DNA from: Mycobacterium sp.
Lineage (GTDB): Bacteria; Actinomycetota; Actinomycetes; Mycobacteriales; Mycobacteriaceae
Assembly: GCA_031292665.1 (NCBI GenBank)
Contig: JARLGR010000017.1
Coordinates: 1-36,636 of the forward strand
Direction of reading: 5' to 3'
Length of the DNA: 36,636 bases
The notes under the pieces were generated by a model. That model saw only the letters and a program-made list of their open reading frames with translations, was not told the origin of the DNA and ran no database searches. Made by a program: the position numbers and the translations under genes. This document shows positions 17,252 through 25,914 of the stretch, piece by piece. Position 1 is the stretch's first letter. Every line of letters begins with the position of its first letter.

Positions 17252-19027
17252 CTATCCGACCAGCTTGGTGAGCCAGGTCGGATCCTGATAGTTCACCGAC
17301 GTGGTGCCGTCCCACACGAACGGCGTGGCGTTGGCATGGAGGCCGGACAGCGTCGTGTAACCGGCGGCGGCCTTCGCTTTGCCGGTGCCGACGTCGTCGC
17401 CTTCCTTGATGCAGGTAATCACGTCGGCGTCGACGCCGACGGTTTTGGCCAGTTGGGCGAGCTCGCCGTCGGCGCGATCCTCCGCGGCGTCCTCCTGGGG
17501 CTGGAAGGTGCTGGCGAACAGGCCCGAGTAGAAGCTGGCGTACAGCTTCGGATCATTCTGCGCCGCAACGCAGTAACTGGCCGCCACCGCACGGGTCGAA
17601 TAGGTCTTGCTGTGCGACTTGTCGTCGAGGAAGTTGAGCAGGTGGTAGCGCACCGCAAGCTTCTTGTTGTCCACGGCGGTGTCGATATCGCTGGAATTCG
17701 ACCTGATGAAGCTGCCGCACGGCGGGCAGATCGGTTCGTTGAAGATGTCGATCGTGGTGGACGCCGCCGGGCTGCCGACGTACACGCCGTCGTCGAGGAC
17801 GCGCAGCGCGACCGCGTCCGGTGGGGGCGGCGGCACTCCGGCCGGCGCTTCGTGAGACGACCGCCACGGACGCGCCACGACGAGGACCAGGCCCACGATG
17901 GCCACCACGGCGATGACGGCGAGGCCCACCCACAGCCAGGGGTTGGGCCGCCGTCGGGGCGGCGGTTGGCTCCACGGCCCGCCCCATCCCGTCGGCTGGT
18001 GTAGCGGTCCGGCGGAACCGACGGGCACGCCCGGGGGCGACGGGGACGGCCACACGTGGCCGGCCGGGGGAGCGTTCGTCGCCGGCATGGGGGGCGGGGG
18101 CGCAAACCCGCCGGGCGGCTGGGCGTCGAACGCGGCGGGCATGCCCGCCACCTGGCTGCGCTCCAGGATGTCGGTCGCGCGGTCCCGGTCGGGTGTGGCC
18201 AGTGCGGCGTAGGCGGCCCCCGACAGGTCACCGCAGGTGGCGTAGCGGTCGGCGGGGTCCTTCGCCATCCCGCGGGCGATCACGCCGTCGAAGGCCGCCG
18301 GAACGCTCGGCCGCGCGGCGCCGGGCCGTGGGATCGGCTGGTTCAGGTGCGCACCGATCACGCTGAGCTGGTCGCCGCTGTAGGGCGGTGAGCCGGTCAA
18401 GCACTCGTATAACACGCAGGCCAACGCGTAAATGTCGGCCCGAGGTGTGACCTCGGCGTCGCTGAACCGCTCGGGGGCCATGTACTTGACGGTGCCCACG
18501 GTGGTGCCGAACTGGGTCAGCTTCTCGTCCGAGGTGGCGCTGGCGATCCCGAAGTCGACGAGATAGGCGAAGTCGTCCCTGCTCACCAGGATGTTCTCCG
18601 GCTTGACGTCACGATGCAGCACCCCGGCTGCGTGCGCGGCGTCCAGCGCCGAACCGATTTGGCGCACGATCGCCACCGCCCGGGGCGGCGACAGCGGCCC
18701 GTAACGCTTCAGCATGGTGGCCAGGTCCTTGCCATCGATGAGGCGCATGTCCACGTAGAGCTGGCCGTCGATCTCGCCGAAGTCGTGAATCGGTACGACG
18801 TGAGGTTCCTGCAGCCGCCCCGCAGTGCGGGCCTCCCGCTGCATCCGCGAGCGGAACACCGGATCGTTGGACAGCGTCTCGGACATCAGCTTGAGCGCCA
18901 CGATCCGGTCCCGCACCGTGTCCTCGGCCTCGTAGACGTCGCCCATGCCGCCGCGACCCACCAGCCGCCGCAGCCGGTATGGCCCGAACTGCGAGCCCTC
19001 CCGCGAACCCGCGGTCGTGTCACCCAT
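17252..19027 (-). CDS. pknE: serine/threonine protein kinase PknE
   Basis: A 591-residue receptor kinase. The kinase domain (about 16-275) has the glycine loop GRGGMGDVY, the ATP-binding Lys in ALKL (about 46), HRDVKPEN (138-145), DFG (158-160) and the APE-like APER. A Pro-rich juxtamembrane region (300-360) and one TM helix (WLWVGLAVIAVVAIVGLVLV, about 364-383) follow. The extracellular C-terminal domain is DsbA/thioredoxin-like with the CPPC motif at 434-437 (FNEPICPPCGSFIRS), which is characteristic of PknE. Start ATG 19027 has GAGGAG upstream. In M. tuberculosis PknE responds to nitric oxide and affects host-cell death; the CPPC motif suggests redox sensing here too. It is convergent with glnN. 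Confidence 0.93.
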   Translation of the reverse strand: MGDTTAGSREGSQFGPYRLRRLVGRGGMGDVYEAEDTVRDRIVALKLMSETLSNDPVFRSRMQREARTAGRLQEPHVVPIHDFGEIDGQLYVDMRLIDGKDLATMLKRYGPLSPPRAVAIVRQIGSALDAAHAAGVLHRDVKPENILVSRDDFAYLVDFGIASATSDEKLTQFGTTVGTVKYMAPERFSDAEVTPRADIYALACVLYECLTGSPPYSGDQLSVIGAHLNQPIPRPGAARPSVPAAFDGVIARGMAKDPADRYATCGDLSGAAYAALATPDRDRATDILERSQVAGMPAAFDAQPPGGFAPPPPMPATNAPPAGHVWPSPSPPGVPVGSAGPLHQPTGWGGPWSQPPPRRRPNPWLWVGLAVIAVVAIVGLVLVVARPWRSSHEAPAGVPPPPPDAVALRVLDDGVYVGSPAASTTIDIFNEPICPPCGSFIRSNSSDIDTAVDNKKLAVRYHLLNFLDDKSHSKTYSTRAVAASYCVAAQNDPKLYASFYSGLFASTFQPQEDAAEDRADGELAQLAKTVGVDADVITCIKEGDDVGTGKAKAAAGYTTLSGLHANATPFVWDGTTSVNYQDPTWLTKLVG

Positions 19028-19210
19028 CGCCAGACTCCTCACCCCGCCGGTTGCGCGCCGCAAACCGACTGCAAGCGTCCTCGTGTCGTCGGCCATTGCC
19101 GAGCCGAACACCCGGTGGCATGCCAGGCATAAGGCTAGTGGTTTGGGCGACCGCGAGGCACGGTGAATGGCGAAAGCCAGCTAATCCGACAACCGCGCGG
19201 GGCCGCGTAA

Positions 19211-19552
19211 TCAGCGGCGTTCCTCGTCACCCGTTCTGGGTTCGCTGAGCCCCTCCCGCGAGAGTGCCCTGACAAAGCCGTACGCGTGCATCGCGGCCGG
19301 GCCGGGGTTCTTGGCGATCCAGTCGTTGATCTTGTCGAGGGCCTTGGCCAAGTCATCGCGCTTGACCCGGATGAGGTACGTCTTCCTCTCGTCGTGCGGA
19401 TCGTCGAGGGACTCGGCGACGGCGACGGGGTTCTTGAACGCGTAGGCGATGCCATGCACGGCATCGTGATTCAGCGCCCAGTGAAGTTCGTTGGGGCGCA
19501 GCCGGTTCACCGCCAAGTTGCGGTATTCGTCCTCGTCGTTCGGATCACTCAC
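19211..19552 (-). CDS. hypothetical protein (113 aa)
   Basis: A soluble, charged, 113-residue protein: MSDPNDEDEYRNLAVNRLRP, then NELHWALNHDAVHGIAYAFK, then a segment rich in Lys/Asp (KRDDLAKALDKINDWIAKNP). It has no signal peptide, no transmembrane segment and no recognised domain. The mixed alpha/beta pattern and clean codon use support a real gene. GTG 19552 is the only reasonable start; AGGAGG lies 13 bases upstream, which is farther than usual. It is followed in the same direction, after a 184-bp gap, by pknE. Confidence 0.72.
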   Translation of the reverse strand: MSDPNDEDEYRNLAVNRLRPNELHWALNHDAVHGIAYAFKNPVAVAESLDDPHDERKTYLIRVKRDDLAKALDKINDWIAKNPGPAAMHAYGFVRALSREGLSEPRTGDEERR

Positions 19553-19712
19553 GGTGGCCGATGGTCCTCCTGTGTCTGCCCGCGAGAAGTTCGGCGACGA
19601 TGGACTGGCGGTGATGCCGCCCCAGGCAAATCGACGAAAGCGTTCCCCAAGCTCTCATCATAGGAAGCAGCGTGACTGGTCGCATGCCGAGCGGCCGTCC
19701 CGCCATCCGTGG

Positions 19713-20429
19713 TCAGCGCCGATATTTCAGGAACAGGTATTCGTCGTGAACCAACGCGTGCTCTAGCCGCATCGTGCGCGGGGCCGGCAGTCGCGACGGC
19801 TGGACCCGGTGGCCGACGGGCTGACTCGAGGCGAGTTTCGGGGCCATCGTCACGCAGATTTCGACGACGAGGTCCGCGTCGACCAACTCGTCGAGCAGGG
19901 TCGGTCCGCCCTCGCAGAGGATGCGGCGCATCCCGTCGGCGCGCAGCAACGCCACGGCGCGGGCCAGGTCGACGGTGTCCTCACCGGCAAGCAGTACCCG
20001 TCCCCATAGGCCGTTGTCGGCCTCGTGTCGCGCGGTGTCCTGCTTGCGGGTCAGCAGGATCGGCGGCTGGTCGGGATCATTGAACAACATGGCCGGGAGG
20101 TCACCGGTCCGGCTGATCACGGCGATCGGGGGCGGTGCCGTCCGCCCCTCGTCATGCCGCCCGGCGCGCTGCGCGCCGGAGAGCCGCACCGGGCCGTAGT
20201 TCTCGGCGCGCGCGCTGCCGGCGCCGACCACGACCACGTCGGCGAAGCCGCGCAGGGTCCTCAGCAGCTGTTGATCGGCGGGACATGACAGCGGACCGGC
20301 GCGACCGCCGAACGCGGCGGCGCCGTCTGCGCTGAAGATCATGTTGACCCGCACCCCGTCGGGAGCCTCGGCATAGCAAGACGCGAGTTCTGCGACGTCG
20401 GCGACGGCGCCAACGCGTGGTGACGGCAC
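19713..20429 (-). CDS. RibD C-terminal-domain pyrimidine reductase family protein
   Basis: A 238-residue protein containing the dihydrofolate-reductase-like fold of the RibD reductase domain: VRVNMIFSADGAAAFGGRAG near the N-terminus, then LLRTLRGFADVVVVGAGSAR, PPIAVISRTGDLP, and RRILCEGGPTLLDELVDADL, the conserved GGPTLL motif. It binds NADPH in relatives; the M. tuberculosis homologue Rv2671 can substitute for dihydrofolate reductase when overexpressed. Whether this one acts in riboflavin synthesis or on folate is not evident. It starts at GTG 20429, three bases after a 28-codon ORF whose end supplies its ribosome site (GAGG). Confidence 0.85.
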   Translation of the reverse strand: MPSPRVGAVADVAELASCYAEAPDGVRVNMIFSADGAAAFGGRAGPLSCPADQQLLRTLRGFADVVVVGAGSARAENYGPVRLSGAQRAGRHDEGRTAPPPIAVISRTGDLPAMLFNDPDQPPILLTRKQDTARHEADNGLWGRVLLAGEDTVDLARAVALLRADGMRRILCEGGPTLLDELVDADLVVEICVTMAPKLASSQPVGHRVQPSRLPAPRTMRLEHALVHDEYLFLKYRR

Positions 20430-20432
20430 CGG

Positions 20433-20519
20433 TCAGGCCTCGTGGCCCGGCTGCAGGTGGTGGACGTAGTTCAGCAGCGCCATCAGTTCTTCGAAGGGTT
20501 CCACTCCCGGACCGGCCAT
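20433..20519 (-). CDS. 28-aa small ORF directly upstream of the RibD-like gene
   Basis: ATG 20519 opens a frame of 28 codons (MAGPGVEPFEELMALLNYVH, then HLQPGHEA) with G or C at almost every third position. GGAAG lies nine bases upstream. Its TGA is three bases before the GTG of the downstream reductase, so the two would be coupled. It is too short for most gene finders. It could be a leader peptide, a small protein, or the 3' remnant of a longer gene. I recognise no family. Confidence 0.45.
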   Translation of the reverse strand: MAGPGVEPFEELMALLNYVHHLQPGHEA

Positions 20520-20541
20520 CAACCCAGTCTTCCAGTCCGGA

Positions 20542-21828
20542 TTACACCTGGCGCGAAGTTCGCGCGGCCGCCCTTACGCCGATGACGCGCCGAATTCCAT
20601 AGGCGGCGACGCCGATGCCCAGCACCGTCACGCCGGACAGCACCGAGGACAGGGGCATCGCACACGCGAGAATCACGCATCCGCTCAGTCCGATCAGCGG
20701 GATCGCTCGGCGCGGGCGGCCCTCATCCGGTCGGAGCGTGAAGGCTGAGGCGTTGGTGACCGCGTAATAAATCAGTACCGCGAACGACGAGAAACCTATC
20801 GCGCCGCGAAGGTCAGCGGTTGCGGCCAACACCGCCACCACGGCACCGATCACAATCTCGGCGCGGTAGGGCACTTTGAATCTCGGGTGTACTGCGGTCA
20901 GCACATGGGGGAGGTGGTGATCTCGGGCCATGGCCAACGTGGTGCGCGAGACCCCGAGAATCAGGGCCAGCAGCGAACCCAGCGCGGCTATCGCGGCACC
21001 CACCCGCACAACGGGCACAAGCCAACTCTGCCCCGCCGCCCGCACCGCTTCCGACAGCGGTGCGGCGGCTTCGGCCAGTCGTTGCGGGCCCAGCGCCGTC
21101 AGCGCCGCCACCGCAACCAACGCGTAGACGGCCAGGGTGATTGTGAGTGCCAAAGGGATGGCCCGGGGAATCGTGCGCGCCGGGTCGCGCACCTCTTCGC
21201 CAAGAGTGGCAATGCGCGCATATCCGGCGAAGGCGAAGAACAGGAGACCCGCGGCTTGAATCACGCCCCCGACGGTTGCGTCCGCCGGGTGCAGCGGCGT
21301 GGCGGCGGCGGGTCCAGACATGAAGACTGCGATGACGACCGCGGCAAGCACGGCGAGCACCAACGCGACGATGAGGCGGGTCAACCAGGCCGACTTCTGT
21401 ACCCCGGCATAGTTCACCGCGGTCAGCGTTACCACCGCAGCAACGGCCACCGCGTGCGCCTGGGATGGCCATGCATATGAGCCGATGGTCAAGGCCATCG
21501 CGGCGCACGAGGCGGTCTTACCCACGACAAAGCCCCACCCAGCCAAATATCCCCAGAAATCGCCCAGCCGCCTCCGTCCGTACACATAGGTGCCGCCGGA
21601 GGCGGGGTAGAGGGCGGCCAGCCGCGCCGACGAGGTGGCGTTGCAGTAGGCCACCACAGCCGCTAGTGCGAGGCCCAGCAGCAGTCCCGAGCCGGCAGCA
21701 CGCGCCGCGGGGCCAAGCGCAGCGAAGATCCCGGCGCCGATCATCGAGCCGAGTCCGATCACCACCGCGTCGAACAGTCCCAGGCTTCGACGAAGCTCAT
21801 GGTCGGCCACCGGATTGCTCTCGGACAC
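20542..21828 (-). CDS. APC-family amino acid permease
   Basis: A 428-residue integral membrane protein with about 12 hydrophobic segments. The signature first helix is LFDAVVIGLGSMIGAGIFAA (about 18-37), containing the unwound GxGIF substrate motif of the APC superfamily. Further features are SSARLAALYPASGGTYVYGR (the TM3 approach), a consensus TM6-like FFAFAGYARIATLGEEVRDP, and a Pro/Arg-rich loop before the last segments. It should import an amino acid or amine by cation coupling; the substrate is unknown. The GTG start at 21828 has GAGGAG six bases upstream. Rv1979c-like permeases of M. tuberculosis are similar in layout. It runs in the same direction as the small ORF and RibD-like gene 22 bp downstream. 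Confidence 0.9.
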   Translation of the reverse strand: MSESNPVADHELRRSLGLFDAVVIGLGSMIGAGIFAALGPAARAAGSGLLLGLALAAVVAYCNATSSARLAALYPASGGTYVYGRRRLGDFWGYLAGWGFVVGKTASCAAMALTIGSYAWPSQAHAVAVAAVVTLTAVNYAGVQKSAWLTRLIVALVLAVLAAVVIAVFMSGPAAATPLHPADATVGGVIQAAGLLFFAFAGYARIATLGEEVRDPARTIPRAIPLALTITLAVYALVAVAALTALGPQRLAEAAAPLSEAVRAAGQSWLVPVVRVGAAIAALGSLLALILGVSRTTLAMARDHHLPHVLTAVHPRFKVPYRAEIVIGAVVAVLAATADLRGAIGFSSFAVLIYYAVTNASAFTLRPDEGRPRRAIPLIGLSGCVILACAMPLSSVLSGVTVLGIGVAAYGIRRVIGVRAAARTSRQV

Positions 21829-21978
21829 TCGGTCTCCTCAGACTGCTGAGAACGCACGCCCAACCTATCAAAACAATTCGAGGTGCCGCTTGGGGCGGCC
21901 TCAGCCGCGGCGGGTGTCGGCTCCACGAAAGCTGCACTCACACAGGCGATTAGGGGCCACGAGCCTCGACGTAATGAC

Positions 21979-23118
21979 CTAGCTCGACAGGGCGTAGTCG
22001 AACGGGTTGTTCTCTCGCACTCCGCGATACATGCCCCACCGAACGATCCCCGGCATGACCACCCGTTCGACTGACCATCGCGGGAAACGCAACGAATGCC
22101 CGGAGGGCAGGAAGACTTCGAGCCCGTCGGGCTGGGCGCCGAGCAACGAACCCCACCGCCGCGCCGGCGCCTTGTAGGCGCGCATCGGTCGGCCGCCGAA
22201 CTCGGCGCGGACGTTATGGGCGACCAGCGCATCCCCGCGGTTGCGGGCGGAGCTGCGATGGGGGTCGGTCGCCGCGACGTCGCCGACGGCGAAGACACCC
22301 GGGTGGCCGAGCACGCGAAGTTCCGATGTCACGCGAACGAACCCGCGCTCATCGAGCAACTCCGGCGGCAGCCAGTCGGTGTTGGGCCGCACCCGCCCGA
22401 TCGCCCACAGCACGGCGTCGGCGGAAACCGGCGGCTGTCCCGCGCTCCAGTGGACCGGTTCGCTGGTGACCTCGTCACACTGGAAGGCGTTGGGCACCAT
22501 GGCGCGGTGGCCTGGGTGGATGCCGACGCCCCGGTCGGTCAGCCGGCCGCGGATCCGATTCCAGATCCGCGGGTGGTACTCGCCTAGGGCGCGATCTCCG
22601 GGGAAGTAAAGGTCAATTCGCTTGTCCGGCCAGGTGGTTGCCACGTTGAGGGCGCTGCTGACCGCTGCCGCGCCGCCGCCGATGACGATCACCGAGCCGG
22701 CCGCAGCCAGCCGGTCGTGCGCCGCTCGGAGATCCGCGCCGATCTCGGCGGCCGATTGCAGCGTCGGCCGCCGCCAGAAACCATTGCTGACCCCGGTGGA
22801 AATGACCAGCGCGTCGTAGGCCTCGGTGATCGTCCCGCCATCCTCGCCCCGGCAGAACACGGTTCGGCCGGCCAGGTCCACTCCCGTCAGCTGCGCCTGA
22901 ATTATTCGCACCCCATCCAGGCGCCGAAATCTGTCGAACGGAATCCAGTAATCGCGGGCCCAGTCCTGTGGACGGGAGAGCCGGATGCCGAGTTCTTGAC
23001 CGCTGACCAACGCCGGTTTGGCGGAGATGCCGACCACGTCGGCGTGCCGAGACAAACCGATCGCCGTCAAGATGCCCACGTCTCCCATCCCGGCGATGAC
23101 GACGCGCTTGCGGGTCAT
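21979..23118 (-). CDS. FAD/NAD(P)-dependent oxidoreductase (NDH-2/FSP1-like)
   Basis: A 379-residue pyridine nucleotide-disulfide-type flavoprotein. The FAD-binding Rossmann motif is at the N-terminus (RVVIAGMGDVGILTAIGLS). The NAD(P)-binding motif is mid-protein (SVIVIGGGAAAVSSALNVAT), and the second FAD motif is GHPGVFAVGDVAATDP. No redox-active CxxxxC pair is visible, so it is closer to NDH-2/FSP1/AIF-type quinone reductases than to disulfide reductases. ATG 23118 overlaps the TGA of the upstream membrane protein (ATGA), indicating an operon in which the two probably work together. The open frame extends to 23523, but that part lies antiparallel to the upstream gene and is not coding. Confidence 0.9.
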   Translation of the reverse strand: MTRKRVVIAGMGDVGILTAIGLSRHADVVGISAKPALVSGQELGIRLSRPQDWARDYWIPFDRFRRLDGVRIIQAQLTGVDLAGRTVFCRGEDGGTITEAYDALVISTGVSNGFWRRPTLQSAAEIGADLRAAHDRLAAAGSVIVIGGGAAAVSSALNVATTWPDKRIDLYFPGDRALGEYHPRIWNRIRGRLTDRGVGIHPGHRAMVPNAFQCDEVTSEPVHWSAGQPPVSADAVLWAIGRVRPNTDWLPPELLDERGFVRVTSELRVLGHPGVFAVGDVAATDPHRSSARNRGDALVAHNVRAEFGGRPMRAYKAPARRWGSLLGAQPDGLEVFLPSGHSLRFPRWSVERVVMPGIVRWGMYRGVRENNPFDYALSS

Positions 23119-24002
23119 GCGACCACCCGCTGTGGCGGGATGGGCACGAAGCGGGAGACCCGGTCGATGACGCGCTGGTAATCGGGCCGGCGTTCCAGGC
23201 TGCGCTTCTCCATCATCGGGATGCTGGCGCTCAGGAACATGGCCAGCATCGCGAGCGCACCGGTGAACAGCCACCAGGCATCTGCGGGCGATGCCGCGAC
23301 GCCGAACAACGCCAGGGCAAACCAAAACCCGAACTCTCCGAAGTAGTTCGGATGCCGCGACCAGCGCCACAGCCCGCGGTCCAGCACCTCTCCGGGCTGC
23401 CGGTCCCGGACGAACCGGTGCAATTGCAGATCCGCGACCGACTCCAACGCCACCGCCGCCAACCCGACGACGAACGCGACCGCGGTGAGCCATCCGATGT
23501 CGCCGCCGGCACGGGTCACGCACACGTACACCGGGAGCATGCCCAGGAAGACCTGAAGGGTGGGGATGAGGTGTATCGCGACCAGATCGACGACGAACTC
23601 CCAGCGTCCCGCGCGTTCCCGCATCATCGCGTAACGCCAGTCTTCGTGGTGCAGGCCCGGAAATCCGTAGACCCAGTTAGCGGTCAACCGTACCGCCCAG
23701 ACCAGCACCAGCACCGCCACCAGCCAGCAGCGCAGGTGGGACGATCCGGCCTGGCTCCACCAGTAGAAGGTCAGCAGCGGCGGGATGACGCTCCAGTACG
23801 CGTCGTAGAAGCTCGAGTTGCTGTACGCCCGGCTGAAGGCGAACACCACCAGCGTGGCCAGCACGTCGGCCACGAGGGTGTCCAGCAATAGCTTGCCCGT
23901 CGTCGGACCCCAGGCCAGCCAGCAGGCGGCCACGGCGATGGCGATGACGTAGGCGACAGCAACGACTGCCAGCGACCGCGGCTTTGTCATCGTCGTGCTC
24001 AT
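23115..24002 (-). CDS. DUF1295 family membrane protein (steroid 5-alpha-reductase-like)
   Basis: A 295-residue protein with six or seven hydrophobic segments. The conserved DUF1295 C-terminal block is GEVLDRGLWRWSRHPNYFGE followed by FGFWFALALFG, and the last part is PMMEKRSLERRPDYQRVIDR. This block is shared with steroid 5-alpha-reductase/isoprenylcysteine methyltransferase-fold enzymes, where it binds the NADPH or SAM cofactor; here the substrate is unknown. Start ATG 24002 has GAGGA nine bases upstream (ATG 23990 is possible). Its stop overlaps the start of the flavoprotein, suggesting a membrane lipid or isoprenoid redox pair. The divergent gene begins at 24197. Confidence 0.88.
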   Translation of the reverse strand: MSTTMTKPRSLAVVAVAYVIAIAVAACWLAWGPTTGKLLLDTLVADVLATLVVFAFSRAYSNSSFYDAYWSVIPPLLTFYWWSQAGSSHLRCWLVAVLVLVWAVRLTANWVYGFPGLHHEDWRYAMMRERAGRWEFVVDLVAIHLIPTLQVFLGMLPVYVCVTRAGGDIGWLTAVAFVVGLAAVALESVADLQLHRFVRDRQPGEVLDRGLWRWSRHPNYFGEFGFWFALALFGVAASPADAWWLFTGALAMLAMFLSASIPMMEKRSLERRPDYQRVIDRVSRFVPIPPQRVVA

Positions 24003-24127
24003 CGAAACGAGTCCTCGACCAGATGGGCCGCACGCAGGCAAACGAAATCGACGACGACGCAACTCATGTGGGGCCTCCTCAACACAATGCCCGGGCCCCC
24101 GGACCGTCGCCCGACTGTAACACGTTC

Positions 24128-24145
24128 TACCTGGGCTCTCAGGTA
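24128..24145. promoter_or_regulatory. inverted repeat in divergent promoter
   Basis: TACCTG-ggctct-CAGGTA is a perfect 6-bp inverted repeat with a six-base spacer, in the 194-bp region between the divergent DUF1295 and membrane-protein genes. A -10-like TACAGT on the minus strand (24119 to 24114) lies just downstream of it for the DUF1295 operon. The arrangement fits an operator for a MerR- or TetR-type regulator. No regulator gene is next to it. Confidence 0.45.
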
Positions 24146-24196
24146 TCCGTCGGCGCGGCAACCAGTCGGTCCACGACGAAGTCGGATAACCCGGGT

Positions 24197-25087
24197 ATGG
24201 TCGCACGCACAGTCACTTTGCCGGGGGAGATGGTGGAGCTTCGGACGACGACGGCCGGGCGGGTCCGGGCCACGATGCTGGCCGCGGTACGCGCGTCGGC
24301 GCCCCGTCCCGCCGCCGCCCGACGGGCCGCGAAGACGTTCGAGCGAAGCTTGTGGCCGGCGGTGTGCGCCGAGGTTCGGTGGGCCTTCACCCCGCCGCGC
24401 ACCTGGCTGATGGGCGTGGTCGCCAATCTCTTCCTGGCGGCGGCGTGGTTGCTGGTAGAGCCGCTGACGTTCGGGAACCACCGCCACCACGACTGGGCGG
24501 TTCTGGTGGGCGCCTACTTCTCGTCGTGGGTCCTCGCCGACGTGACTACCACCAACCTGCTGGGCGCCGATCACTACCGCGTCCGGCAGGGTTTGGCCAA
24601 CGGCGTGTCCCTCTGGCGGATCCTCGTGATCAAGAATCTGGCGCTGCTCGTGATCGTCGGGCTGCCCACCTTGGCGACGGCGATGGCGTTGACGCTGTGG
24701 CTGCAAACCCCTGGGCAACTGCCGATCACGATCCCGACCGTGGCCGTGCCCATCGTGTCCTGGCTGGGGCTGGGCAATCTGATTTCCGCGCTACACCCGG
24801 TGAGCGTCGAACCGCTGGTTCGGCGGTGGCGGCAGCGCCGTGATCGATACCGCATGGGCAGCTGGCTGCTGGCCCTGACACTGCCGTACGCGCTGTACTA
24901 CGTTGCCGACCCCATGGCCGGGGTGGATCACCGCATGCTGTGGCAGCAGTTGCCGGCAATGATCTGGCCGATCTTCGGGCGCGACACGAAGAGCTTCGTG
25001 CACCTCGCCACCGCCGTCGGCGTCTGGCTGGCGGGAACCGTCGGAGCCGTGTTGTGGGTTCGGCGGCGTGGGTTGGCGATCAGGTGA
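24197..25087 (+). CDS. multi-pass membrane protein, ABC-2-permease-like layout
   Basis: A 296-residue protein. A cytosolic N-terminal region of about 70 residues, rich in Ala and Arg, is followed by hydrophobic segments near WLMGVVANLFLAAAWLLVEP, DWAVLVGAYFSSWVLADVTT, ILVIKNLALLVIVGLPTLAT, PTVAVPIVSWLGLGNLISAL, GSWLLALTLPYALYYV and LATAVGVWLAGTVGAVLWV. The six-TM plan with an amphipathic coupling-helix-like stretch (RQGLANGVSLWRIL) resembles ABC-2 export permeases, but no ATPase gene is adjacent. The start is uncertain: ATG 24197 lacks a good ribosome site; ATG 24230 and GTG 24233 are alternatives. It ends 3 bp from the convergent SDR gene. Confidence 0.75.
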   Translation: MVARTVTLPGEMVELRTTTAGRVRATMLAAVRASAPRPAAARRAAKTFERSLWPAVCAEVRWAFTPPRTWLMGVVANLFLAAAWLLVEPLTFGNHRHHDWAVLVGAYFSSWVLADVTTTNLLGADHYRVRQGLANGVSLWRILVIKNLALLVIVGLPTLATAMALTLWLQTPGQLPITIPTVAVPIVSWLGLGNLISALHPVSVEPLVRRWRQRRDRYRMGSWLLALTLPYALYYVADPMAGVDHRMLWQQLPAMIWPIFGRDTKSFVHLATAVGVWLAGTVGAVLWVRRRGLAIR

Positions 25088-25090
25088 GAC

Positions 25091-25912
25091 TCACATGACG
25101 AGGTGGCCGGCGTCGACGGGGATCGTCACGCCCGTCACGTAGCGCGACCGGGGGCTGACCAGCCACAGCACCGCTTCCGTGACATCCTGCGGCGCCACCA
25201 GCGGCACATCGGGCAGCAGGTTCTGCGAAACGGCCGGATTAGGGTTTTCCAGCATCCGGGTCACGACGAAGTCGTTGATGATCATCGGGGTTGCCACCCC
25301 GCTGGGATGCACCGAGTTGACCCGGATCTTGTGCGGCGCGTACGCGTTCGCCGCCGAGCGCATCAACCCGACGACACCGTGCTTGGACGCGGCGTAGGCG
25401 AACATCGCGGCGCTCCCGTCGCCGCCTTTGCCGGTCAGGCCCTGCGACGAACTGACCAGCACGACCGAGCCGCCCCGGCCCTTGCGGATGATCGACGACA
25501 CCGTCGCCAACAGCGTGTGCCACACGCCGGTGAGGTTGGTGTCGACGATCGCGTGGAACACCGGCTGATCGCGGGCCTCCGGGTTGCCGATCGCCACCAC
25601 ACCGGCGTTCGCGATGACGATGTCGACGTCGCCGAGCGTGTCGACTCCGGTCTGCACCGCGGCTTCCAGCTGAGCCAGGTCGCGGACGTCGGCGACGAGG
25701 GGCACCACCCTGCGGCCCGCGGCCTCGACCAGCCGCGCGGTCTCGTCGAGATCGGATTTGGTCCCCAGCGGGTAGGGAATCGCGTCGATGTCCGCGCAGA
25801 GGTCCACGGCGATGATGTCGGCGCCCCGCTCGGCGAGCGCCACGGCATGGCTGCGACCCTGGCCGCGCGCCGCGCCGGTGATGACGGCGACGGAGTTGTC
25901 CAGTTCACCCAT
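25091..25912 (-). CDS. mycofactocin-type SDR family oxidoreductase
   Basis: A 273-residue short-chain dehydrogenase/reductase. The cofactor motif is AVITGAARGQGRSHAVALAE, and the acidic residue of AVDLC indicates NAD. The loop after it (DIDAIPYPLGTKSDLDETAR) is the insertion typical of mycofactocin-coupled SDRs such as carveol dehydrogenase-like enzymes, whose NADH is bound and not exchanged. The NAG motif IANAGVVAIG, the catalytic Ser in VLVSSSQGLTG and the YxxxK motif YAASKHG are all present. The SDR at 25915 lies 2 bp upstream in the same direction, so the two are co-transcribed. The role, oxidation of an alcohol in lipid or steroid degradation, is inferred from context. Confidence 0.9.
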   Translation of the reverse strand: MGELDNSVAVITGAARGQGRSHAVALAERGADIIAVDLCADIDAIPYPLGTKSDLDETARLVEAAGRRVVPLVADVRDLAQLEAAVQTGVDTLGDVDIVIANAGVVAIGNPEARDQPVFHAIVDTNLTGVWHTLLATVSSIIRKGRGGSVVLVSSSQGLTGKGGDGSAAMFAYAASKHGVVGLMRSAANAYAPHKIRVNSVHPSGVATPMIINDFVVTRMLENPNPAVSQNLLPDVPLVAPQDVTEAVLWLVSPRSRYVTGVTIPVDAGHLVM

Positions 25913-25914
25913 CG

